A stretch of 7,270 nt of DNA. It comes from Candidatus Poribacteria bacterium. GTDB taxonomy: Bacteria; Poribacteria; WGA-4E; WGA-3G. The notes beneath the pieces are model-generated. The model saw only the letters and a list, made by a program, of their open reading frames with translations, ran no database searches and was not told the origin of the DNA. Shown here one piece after another: positions 1 through 5,469 of the stretch. Position 1 is the first letter of the stretch; each line of letters starts with the position of its first letter. Where the stretch lies: the NCBI GenBank assembly GCA_009835515.1, contig VXXH01000457.1, forward strand, positions 1 through 7,270, in the 5' to 3' direction. The position numbers were made by a program, and so were the translations under genes.

Positions 1-894
1 GGTCGAGGCAAATGGAGCATGTATGTGGAATCGTAGATTGCAAGGTTCCTTTACTGCTGGAAAATAGATGCAGACCTGACCAGGATTTAGTGGTATGATT
101 TTCCAGTGCCCGCTTTTAGACATATCCACACCAAAAGCAATCGCAATTTGACGGCATTTAGATTTATCGTCTTCGTCCTGAACATTAACATTTTTCGTAA
201 ATCGGAGATAGTGTGTGGATTTGGGTAATCTACTTTCTGGATGCTTAACAGAAATCTCAATTTGGTTTCCATCATCAGTATTTTTTTTCCGCTCCAGAGA
301 TCCTTTCTTTGAATCAGGTAGGTTGTAATTTATCTGACGGATGTTGTCCAAAAACAGCAATGTATTTTCGTTTAGTTCTTGAAGATTCCTTTTTATTTCA
401 GCCACTGCGTTTTCGGGCGATTTTTTGGGGTTGTCAAAAGGGAAGACAAAGCGAGTCCTCCGTGCTCCAAGTGCCCCTGGAGACAGACCCTCCGTATCGG
501 GAACAACCATATCGCGAATGCGGAAGTGGAATTTTCCGGACTCAATCTCTGGTGTGTTGGTGTAGGCAAATACCGCCTTGAAGCCGATGCCAAATTCACC
601 AATGTTAGTAGGATCGTCTGTCTTGGTACTGGAACCAATATTGGTTATAGACTCTACATCTTCTATTTCAAACAGTTTACCACCGTTATGTTCAAATTCT
701 AGCTTATCAGCATTTAGTACAAAGTGAACTTTTGATGCCCGCGCGTCCTCAGCATTCTGGAGAAGCTCATAGATAAAGTGGGCATTGTCTGGGTACAAGT
801 CGGTAAGCAAACGTTTGAAACCTTCAAACCATCCGTTTTCAATAAGTGCTCGGAGTCCATTTTTACGCATTTCAGATAACTGGTTAATCGTCAT
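1..894 (-). CDS. Sacsin/NO VEIN-type GHKL ATPase, N-terminal part (runs off the left edge)
   Basis: The frame is open for 298 codons from the ATG at 894 to base 1 without a stop, so the C-terminal part lies outside the window. The N-terminus has the layout of the HSP90-like (GHKL) ATP-binding module of sacsin and plant NO VEIN proteins: an N-box ELLQNAEDA at residues 43-51 (Asn47 the expected Mg ligand), an HNG at 69-71 where HSP90-type proteins have the G1 Asp-x-Gly, a TNIGSSTK stretch at 84-91, and the glycine-rich lid IGEFGIGFKAVF at 98-109. Family members bind ATP and usually carry long C-terminal regions, sometimes nuclease-like; some sit in defence islands. Here the function of the missing part is unknown. 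The start is supported by AAGGA nine bases upstream and by an in-frame stop three codons before the ATG. A 28-codon ORF overlaps the start by 11 bases. The family call is firm, the biological role is not. Confidence 0.85.
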   Translation of the reverse strand, partial: MTINQLSEMRKNGLRALIENGWFEGFKRLLTDLYPDNAHFIYELLQNAEDARASKVHFVLNADKLEFEHNGGKLFEIEDVESITNIGSSTKTDDPTNIGEFGIGFKAVFAYTNTPEIESGKFHFRIRDMVVPDTEGLSPGALGARRTRFVFPFDNPKKSPENAVAEIKRNLQELNENTLLFLDNIRQINYNLPDSKKGSLERKKNTDDGNQIEISVKHPESRLPKSTHYLRFTKNVNVQDEDDKSKCRQIAIAFGVDMSKSGHWKIIPLNPGQVCIYFPAVKEPCNLRFHIHAPFAST

Positions 895-970
895 TATCGG
901 TCATCCTTTTCATGAAATATTCTGATTTGTCTCGGACATCGGTTTCATAGAAGCGTAAAATTGTTTTCAT
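884..970 (-). CDS. Possible 28-residue leader ORF overlapping the ATPase start
   Basis: From an ATG at 970 a 28-codon frame reads MKTILRFYETDV... and ends in ...MKRMTDNDD with TAA at 884-886, overlapping the first 11 bases of the ATPase gene in another frame. The ribosome binding site of the ATPase lies inside its last codons, which would allow translational coupling. Its own Shine-Dalgarno is weak: an AAGAGA lies about 11 bases before the ATG. An in-frame TAG sits two codons upstream, so it is not the tail of a longer frame. No family is recognised. It could be a real small protein, a leader peptide, or chance; its length alone is not significant. Confidence 0.25.
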   Translation of the reverse strand: MKTILRFYETDVRDKSEYFMKRMTDNDD

Positions 971-1076
971 ATCGCGCTAATGTCTCTTACTAAACCGAAT
1001 GCTCGTTTTTAGGTTCTGTTGATGTTCAATGCTTTTGTCCATTGTCACAAGTGCGTCAAACGTTGCAGCGGCTTGC

Positions 1077-1171
1077 TTCACGTGGCCGTTGGTATCCAAA
1101 TCTATCTCGGAGTGCGACTCCTTCCCCGCGTTTGACCACCTGCTGCGCGAAGTGTGTAGGTTGTTAAAAAC
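1077..1171 (-). pseudogene. C-terminal relic of a second RraA-like gene
   Basis: Read on the minus strand from 1157 to 1077, the 27 codons match the intact RraA-like protein (bases 1810-1730) at 21 of 27 residues by hand count, without gaps. Shared blocks include HFAQQVV and VALRDRFG. Just upstream, bases 1171-1158 can be read as VFIQP, matching VIFIPP of the intact gene, only if one base is missing, so a frameshift is likely. Similarity stops after the RE pair that precedes the GVYTPGEID tail of the intact gene; the frame then hits TGA at 1056-1058. There is no start or catalytic core, so this is the dead end of a paralogue, left either by a tandem duplication followed by deletion or by decay of a diverged neighbour. 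It is not a recent copy. Confidence 0.75.
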
Positions 1172-1268
1172 CGACTGGATGGGATTTAGCGATTTTTCAG
1201 TCTTGTGAAAGATGATGCACAACCTAATAGGTTATGCTACACTGCTTACAACAGCAGCATATTTTCTC

Positions 1269-1586
1269 TTATCGGTTTTCGAGTTGTCGGCGGAGTTGTT
1301 CTAATTCACGTTCTAATACCTGTCACCGCTCCGTCTCTTCTACAGCCCGTGCCTCCACTTCTGCGCGAAGATCCCGTTTTGCTTCCACACGCTTTTTTGC
1401 TGCAGCGTGGAAGTTTCGCTCCTCTATAGCCGTCGTGATCGGGGTGCCGTCAGGCAAGTATGGACGTAACAACCGGACATGGCTATGGTGTTGATCCGCC
1501 CACCGGAACGACAGGTTTAATGACTCGCTGAATAAGGCACCGCGCGTATCAGGGGATATCTCAACAATGGTGCCTGAAGGCTCCCG
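1269..1586 (-). pseudogene. C-terminal relic of an Uma2-like protein with an internal stop
   Basis: The minus-strand frame from 1586 (just after a TAG at 1587-1589) to a TAA at 1269-1271 reads as real protein of about 105 codons. A hydrophobic/charged part contains SESLNLSFRWADQ and LRPYLPDGTPITT. It is followed by a charged helical tail rich in Glu, Arg and Ala ending LERELEQLRRQLENR, a likely coiled coil. One in-frame TGA at 1323-1325 interrupts the tail, probably a Trp codon gone bad (TGG to TGA). No start codon or upstream nuclease core is present. The SE-x-L-x-L pattern, the LRL..P-x-G turn and the coiled-coil tail resemble the C-terminus of Uma2-family PD-(D/E)XK proteins, which often carry such tails. 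That family call is tentative; the call of a broken gene is stronger. Confidence 0.55.
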
Positions 1587-1600
1587 CTAATTTTAGTGGG
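1583..1600. repeat. Short hairpin at the broken 5' edge of the Uma2-like relic
   Basis: CCCGCTA (1583-1589) and TAGTGGG (1594-1600) can pair over seven positions, with one G-U pair in RNA of the given strand, around a four-base loop. It lies 43-60 bases beyond the stop of the RraA-like gene. No T-run follows on the minus strand, so it is not a standard intrinsic terminator. It coincides with the point where the Uma2-like reading frame stops being recognisable. Confidence 0.3.
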
Positions 1601-1642
1601 AACGTGCGTTGTTAGCAATTTGAATTGCGGCATGTGCGGCTT

Positions 1643-2449
1643 TCATTCCTGATTCTCACGCCATTTTGCGAAATCCGCCTCGATTTCTTCCGACCATTTT
1701 CGGTCTATTTCGCCGGGTGTATACACACCTTCGCGCAGCCGTTGATGCCCGAACCGGTCTCGGAGGGCGACCTCTTCGCCCTGTTCAACCACCTGTTGCG
1801 CGAAATGCGGTGGAATAAAGATAACACCGCCGCGTCTGCCTAAAACCACATCACCCGGTAAGACAGTCGCCTCCGCAATGCGGATCGGGATGTTAATACC
1901 TGTCAATGTGACGTTTGCAATGCCTGTCGGATCCACACCGCGCACAAACGTGGCGAAATCAGGTAACTCGTAGATACCGTCCAAATCTCGGATGCCACCG
2001 TTAATGACCATGCCAGTCCCCGTTTTCGCATAGATGGAGTTGCCGAGGTTGTCACCGGCGAAGGTGCCGTCTTTCACCTTACCAAACAGGTCAACAACGA
2101 TGACATCGTCGCGGACGAGCGTATCAATCACCCATGAGTTTTGACCCCCGACGCGTTCCTCTTTTTCGCCTTGCGCAGAGATAGCATCGTTGAAATCAGG
2201 GCGGATCGGCACAAACGCACACGTCACCGCTCTACCGACGAGAATCCGGTCTGGATGAAGGTTCATCCAATCACCAGCGAATTGGAACTTATAGTTGTTG
2301 CCGTTGAGGACACCCCACGCCTGTTCAATACTGATAGCCTTCATGCGCCGAAGGATATCATCAGAGACGCGTGGTCGTCCGTCAGGGAACCGCTCGCCTT
2401 CCCACAGATGTGTCATCGCGAGGATGCTCTCTTTATTATTGAGTTGCAC
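1643..2449 (-). CDS. RraA-family protein (HMG aldolase / RNase E inhibitor fold)
   Basis: A 268-residue protein of the RraA/4-hydroxy-4-methyl-2-oxoglutarate aldolase family. The family signature D-x20-R-D is intact: Asp133 in AGDNLGN, then Arg154-Asp155 in NGGIRD, the residues that hold the divalent metal and the pyruvate-enolate end of the substrate in characterised aldolases. A later family motif, usually GD-x-V-x-x-D-x-x-GVVVVP, appears as LPGDVVLGRRGGVIFIP, with Arg where Asp is common. At 268 residues it is longer than the roughly 160-residue RraA core, with about 50 extra residues at the N-terminus and a charged C-terminal tail. Likely a metal-dependent retro-aldol or decarboxylase enzyme on a 2-oxo acid; the substrate is unknown. 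The start is uncertain: the GTG at 2449 has AGGAG 11 bases upstream, while the ATG at 2416 (MTHLW) has a GAGAG about 10 bases upstream. It lies 57 bases after the Rpn-type gene and may share its transcript. Confidence 0.85.
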   Translation of the reverse strand: MQLNNKESILAMTHLWEGERFPDGRPRVSDDILRRMKAISIEQAWGVLNGNNYKFQFAGDWMNLHPDRILVGRAVTCAFVPIRPDFNDAISAQGEKEERVGGQNSWVIDTLVRDDVIVVDLFGKVKDGTFAGDNLGNSIYAKTGTGMVINGGIRDLDGIYELPDFATFVRGVDPTGIANVTLTGINIPIRIAEATVLPGDVVLGRRGGVIFIPPHFAQQVVEQGEEVALRDRFGHQRLREGVYTPGEIDRKWSEEIEADFAKWRENQE

Positions 2450-2506
2450 GTTGCGTCATACTCCTGTATATGCTAAAACCTGCTTTGTTCGCTTTTATTT
2501 TCAGGA

Positions 2507-3418
2507 TTAGGTCTCACTATTACTCGAATCAAGTGCTTGCTGGAAATCTTCTGGGTTTTCCGCTGCGAGCGCAGCCCGCAATAAGCCTTTGAGGCGTTGT
2601 AGGTCATCAATCGCGTAAAGGGCAGACTTGAAACGTTGTGCCGCGTGCGCGTCTAAACGGAACGCCAGCACTTCAAGGATATCTTCAAGTGCCCGGGTTT
2701 TTACACCTTGTCGAATTCCTTGTTGAAGTGCTTCCGCTGTCGCTTTCTCCGCTATGTATTGAACGAGCGTCGATTCTTGCATTGTTTCCTCCGAAATAAT
2801 GGATAAAACCGTTTGTGGTTCGTAAACTAAATTCCCCAAAACTGCGAGACACGCCAGATACTCCGCTTTATTAGGAACTTCTATACTATCCGCAGCACGG
2901 ACACAACGTCGCAACCACTCTTCTGCATCCACGCCAGTAGGACGTTTCATCAAAGGTGTGAACGGAAGTAAACCGGCTGCACGTGCATCAAGTACTTGCG
3001 CCCCATCCATCTCAATCAAACGGAAAACTCGGTACTCAACAAAAACTTGATGACCTGCTATCTGCTGCTCATAGCACCCCATGTCTGTTCTACCAGCATC
3101 CGGACGAAGGTAGATGACGTGAGAATATACGGGTAAACCATGAGTTTCAAGGAGACGGATTATATAGCCTGCCATCCGTAGGCTCATCTCGGGATCATAA
3201 CTGTCGCCGGTTTGAAATTCAAAGTGCACCAGCACCTCTTCGTCCTCAAGCCGAGCCTTGATAACCACATCAGCTTGGTGCGTTTCAATAGTAGGCTGCT
3301 CAGGCGTAATAAGTTCAATAAAGGCAATATCGCTGGAATCAACATCCAAGCAGTAGTTGACAAAGTCCATCGGATGTGTCTGCGCTTGCGTTTTCGTGAT
3401 CGTATCGAAGATCGCCAT
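2507..3418 (-). CDS. Rpn-family PD-(D/E)XK nuclease-like protein
   Basis: A 303-residue cytoplasmic protein of the Rpn (recombination-promoting nuclease / putative transposase, YhgA-like) type. The N-terminal 130 or so residues hold the nuclease core: Asp50 in ADVVIKA, then Glu67-x-Gln69 in VHFEFQT, the D...E-x-Q variant of the PD-(D/E)XK site, followed by SLRMAGYIIRL (79-89) with the Arg and Tyr typical of this family. The C-terminal part (about 215-300) is helical and charged, with a Q/G-rich linker ALQQGIRQG. Characterised Rpn proteins are Mg-dependent DNA endonucleases that promote RecA-independent recombination; many homologues have no tested function and occur in multi-copy families. 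The ATG at 3418 has AAAGG six bases upstream and a promoter just before it. The gene breaks up a run of metabolic genes, which fits a mobile or laterally acquired unit, but no terminal repeats are seen. Confidence 0.85.
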   Translation of the reverse strand: MAIFDTITKTQAQTHPMDFVNYCLDVDSSDIAFIELITPEQPTIETHQADVVIKARLEDEEVLVHFEFQTGDSYDPEMSLRMAGYIIRLLETHGLPVYSHVIYLRPDAGRTDMGCYEQQIAGHQVFVEYRVFRLIEMDGAQVLDARAAGLLPFTPLMKRPTGVDAEEWLRRCVRAADSIEVPNKAEYLACLAVLGNLVYEPQTVLSIISEETMQESTLVQYIAEKATAEALQQGIRQGVKTRALEDILEVLAFRLDAHAAQRFKSALYAIDDLQRLKGLLRAALAAENPEDFQQALDSSNSET

Positions 3419-3443
3419 TTTATGCCTTTCGCAGGTTTAGCAA

Positions 3444-3473
3444 ATTATACCACGCGCTTGGAACAGAGAACAA
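3444..3473 (-). promoter_or_regulatory. Promoter of the Rpn-type gene
   Basis: On the minus strand a perfect TATAAT (3449-3444) is preceded by TGG, giving an extended -10 (TGnTATAAT). A weak -35, TTGTTC (3473-3468), lies 18 bases upstream. The transcript would start near 3437, giving a leader of about 19 bases with the AAAGG ribosome binding site, well placed for the ATG at 3418. This is the best promoter-like sequence in the window. Confidence 0.6.
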
Positions 3474-3624
3474 ATTTTTTGCAGAGCCATCAGTTCTAAG
3501 CAGCTGTTCCACGGGGCAATAGGACTCACTAAATCACACGTAGCACTGACTCACTGAGTTCAGCCATCGCAATATGCTGCGCGACTCCGGTACTGACAAA
3601 TACCCGTGAGTTGATTTCCTAATG

Positions 3625-3641
3625 CTATACTCCCAGTATAG
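3625..3641. repeat. Hairpin just after the TIM-barrel gene
   Basis: CTATACT (3625-3631) and AGTATAG (3635-3641) form a perfect 7-bp inverted repeat with a CCC loop, nine bases beyond the stop codon of the isomerase-like gene. No T-run follows on the minus strand, so factor-independent termination is doubtful. It could still protect the 3' end of the message. The rest of the 232-base gap (3419-3650) shows only the Rpn promoter and a short open run at 3529-3618. Confidence 0.35.
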
Positions 3642-3650
3642 GAATTGCAC

Positions 3651-4505
3651 CTATAGTCCAGCGTTTTCCCACACCTGATCGAGGGATTCAGCAGTCGCTT
3701 TCGCCGCATCTGCGGGTTCCATCTCGGTCACCGCTTTGCTGAAAGGTTCCGGTGTCACAGGTCCGTCGTAACCGATCTCTGTCAGGATTTGCATCAATTC
3801 GGTGAGTGGGATTACGCCGGTTTCAGCGGGGAGGCATCTGATATTATCAATCTGATCGTCTGGGTCAATTCCGGCAGGTGCATCGTTGATGTGGACGTAA
3901 ACGACATCCGATGCAGAAAGTTTCCGCACATCGTCAACTGTAGAACGGCAAGTGTACCAGTGCCATGTATCAAAGAGGAGTCCAACGTTCCCTGTACCGA
4001 CAGCGGCGGCGAGTCCTAACATCGCGTCCATTGAGTAAGCGAAGAGGTGTTTAGCACTCTTGCGGCTCGTTGCCGGTCCGATGAACTCAAGTCCGATGGA
4101 GTGCCCGTGGTCTTTAAGAATCTCGGCAACACCACGTAACCGTTTGACGGAAAAATCCCAATTCTCCTGATATGTCATATCGTTTGAGGCGGGTCCTACA
4201 ACGGTAGTTGTCCGGTAGCAGCCGAGTTCGGCAGCGAGGGCTGCACGTTCTGGCAACTGCGCCAAACCGGCGTAGTAGTCGGCATCGGGACCGCGCCAGT
4301 TGACACCGAAACCCCATCCACCCATGGCAATCCCTGCTTCCGACCAGAGATCTTTGACGTGTTGGACAGAGTGTGCTTGTGCGAGTTGGTTGGCTTCGTC
4401 GATACTTAGGTCGAGACCTTCAAATCCGGCGTTTTTCGCGAGGTCTAAGCCTTCTTTCATATTTGCCCGGATGCCGATTGCACCGGTACTCAGATTTTTA
4501 AACAT
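3651..4505 (-). CDS. Sugar phosphate isomerase/epimerase-like TIM-barrel protein
   Basis: A 284-residue soluble protein of the xylose-isomerase-like / AP-endonuclease-2 TIM-barrel superfamily. The usual metal ligands at barrel strand ends are visible: Glu140 in GLEFIGP, Asp179 in LLFDTWHW with His182, His205 in VYVHINDAP, and Glu253 in TPEPF. A DNIRCLPAETGVIPL segment (221-235) precedes the last two strands, as in inosose dehydratase- and hexulose isomerase-like members. Length fits the family, and the protein appears complete. The likely reaction is metal-assisted isomerisation, epimerisation or dehydration of a sugar or cyclitol; the exact substrate cannot be read from sequence. The ATG at 4505 has AAGGA 12 bases upstream, somewhat far, in a very A-rich leader. 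It follows the MocA-PhyH pair after 249 bases and probably has its own promoter near the inverted repeat at 4544-4572. Confidence 0.85.
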   Translation of the reverse strand: MFKNLSTGAIGIRANMKEGLDLAKNAGFEGLDLSIDEANQLAQAHSVQHVKDLWSEAGIAMGGWGFGVNWRGPDADYYAGLAQLPERAALAAELGCYRTTTVVGPASNDMTYQENWDFSVKRLRGVAEILKDHGHSIGLEFIGPATSRKSAKHLFAYSMDAMLGLAAAVGTGNVGLLFDTWHWYTCRSTVDDVRKLSASDVVYVHINDAPAGIDPDDQIDNIRCLPAETGVIPLTELMQILTEIGYDGPVTPEPFSKAVTEMEPADAAKATAESLDQVWENAGL

Positions 4506-4543
4506 ATTTTTTAATTTTCCTTTTTTAATTTACCTTTCGGATA

Positions 4544-4572
4544 GGAAACGTTGTCTGGATATTGACGTTTCC
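4544..4572. promoter_or_regulatory. Inverted repeat upstream of the TIM-barrel gene, possible operator
   Basis: GGAAACGT (4544-4551) and ACGTTTCC (4565-4572) are perfect 8-bp inverted arms separated by 13 bases, starting 39 bases upstream of the isomerase-like start codon. Arms one and a half to two helical turns apart suit a dimeric regulator, but the same bases could fold as a leader hairpin if transcription starts upstream. No convincing -10/-35 pair was found next to it, so the role is inferred from symmetry and position only. Confidence 0.4.
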
Positions 4573-4677
4573 GTGTTCGAGTCGCCTGCGCCGTTGTTGC
4601 AGGCTTGCGGTTCGATTTAAAAAGCATACAAATTCTCAAACCCAGTCGCGATTTAACCCAAAACCTACTCGTTAATG

Positions 4678-4703
4678 AAATTATGCCTTAAATGGCATAA
4701 TTT
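4678..4703 (-). terminator. A/T-rich hairpin downstream of the dioxygenase gene, possible terminator
   Basis: AAATTATGCC (4678-4687) and GGCATAATTT (4694-4703) form a perfect 10-bp stem with a six-base loop. It begins 51 bases after the PhyH stop codon on the minus strand, where the stem would end in ATAATTT, a poor but present T-rich tail. The low G+C of the stem and short T-run make termination weak; an operator for the next gene is an alternative. A second, smaller inverted repeat, GGGGA-N9-TCCCC, lies at 4732-4750, right after the stop codon. Confidence 0.4.
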
Positions 4704-4754
4704 TGCTTCGCAGTGAGAATGCTTTACATTTGGGGAGCAGTCAAGTCCCCGCAG

Positions 4755-5465
4755 TTAAGAAACCAACTTTTCGCCACGTAAGACTTTTGCAGCGACAGCC
4801 CACGGATAGTCCTCGTCTTCAGCGTTCGCGTCGCGGTACGTCGGAATCCAGACCCAGCGTTCTTCACCAGAAATGTTCGGATGACTGGAATGGAGCGTCA
4901 GATCGTGAAAAAAGACGGCACCGCCTGCTTCGACCTCCGCTGTGACAGCAAGGTTCTCGTCAACTGCACCCGGACGCAGCCGGTTCCCGAACCCATGTCC
5001 GTCACTGGCATCACCGTCGTGGACAATCGCGGATTTGTGGGAACCCGGAAATAGCTTGAGACATCCGTTCTCAACGGTCGCGTCGTCAAGTGCCACCCAG
5101 ATCGAGACTTTGTGGGCACCGTACCAATAGGACCAATCTTGGTGCCAAGGACTTGCGAACGTCGTTGACTCACTTTTGAAGACCATCTTGTCGCTGAGAA
5201 ACTCGACATCCGGCGCAAGAATGCCTTCCAAAATATCAAGTAAACGGGCATCACCGACTGCGGTTTGAAAAACGGGACTCCGCGCAGCTAAACCCACATA
5301 AACCCCGTGCCCAGCGACTGCCCCAGTCTCTGCTTTAACGGCTTCCAGAATGTCAATACATTCTGATTTAAGCCGTTGAGCTTCGTCTCGCGTAAATAGA
5401 TTAGATGCGATAGCAAAACCGGTCTGCACGAAATCGTTGCGCAGGGTTGTTATATCAAAGGTCAT
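4755..5465 (-). CDS. PhyH-family Fe(II)/2-oxoglutarate-dependent dioxygenase
   Basis: A 236-residue phytanoyl-CoA dioxygenase-like protein. The iron-binding facial triad is visible: His108 and Asp110 in SPWHQDWSYWYG, and the distal His192 in LTLHSSHPN. Arg203 in EERW, 11 residues after it, fits the Arg that binds the 2-oxoglutarate carboxylate. The core phrase NGCLKLFPGSHKS (133-145) is typical of the family. Such enzymes hydroxylate or oxidatively cleave a substrate while converting 2-oxoglutarate to succinate and CO2; in bacteria substrates range from osmolytes to secondary metabolites, so none is proposed. The ATG at 5465 is preferred over the one at 5507, because GAGG lies nine bases before it and the longer form overlaps the upstream gene. 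Only four bases separate it from the MocA-type stop codon, and its ribosome binding site lies within the last codons of that gene, so the two are co-transcribed and probably translationally coupled. Confidence 0.9.
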   Translation of the reverse strand: MTFDITTLRNDFVQTGFAIASNLFTRDEAQRLKSECIDILEAVKAETGAVAGHGVYVGLAARSPVFQTAVGDARLLDILEGILAPDVEFLSDKMVFKSESTTFASPWHQDWSYWYGAHKVSIWVALDDATVENGCLKLFPGSHKSAIVHDGDASDGHGFGNRLRPGAVDENLAVTAEVEAGGAVFFHDLTLHSSHPNISGEERWVWIPTYRDANAEDEDYPWAVAAKVLRGEKLVS

Positions 5466-5469
5466 TTTT

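Larger units (their letters stand above)
895..1642. other. Gene-relic stretch without an intact gene
   Basis: No intact gene of convincing quality lies between the ATPase start and the end of the RraA-like gene. It holds two decayed gene tails (1077-1171 and 1269-1586, both minus strand), a short hairpin at 1583-1600, and the overlapping mini-ORF at its left end. A weak palindrome, gcaatt-tg-aattgc, lies at 1615-1628. Longer open frames here, for example 977-1222 on minus and 1205-1429 or 1234-1494 on plus, run antisense to or out of frame with the relics and have no protein character of their own. No transposase, tRNA or terminal repeats were seen. Confidence 0.6.

Noticed and set aside
379..702. 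107-codon open frame on the plus strand
   Set aside because: It is antisense to the ATPase gene, whose frame carries clear GHKL motifs.
977..1222. 81-codon open frame on the minus strand
   Set aside because: It runs through the RraA-like relic in a different frame from the matching one and has no protein character.
4732..4750. GGGGA-N9-TCCCC as terminator of the dioxygenase gene
   Set aside because: The stem has five pairs, a nine-base loop and no T-run after it.
4898..5254. 118-codon open frame on the minus strand
   Set aside because: It is an out-of-frame reading inside the PhyH dioxygenase gene.
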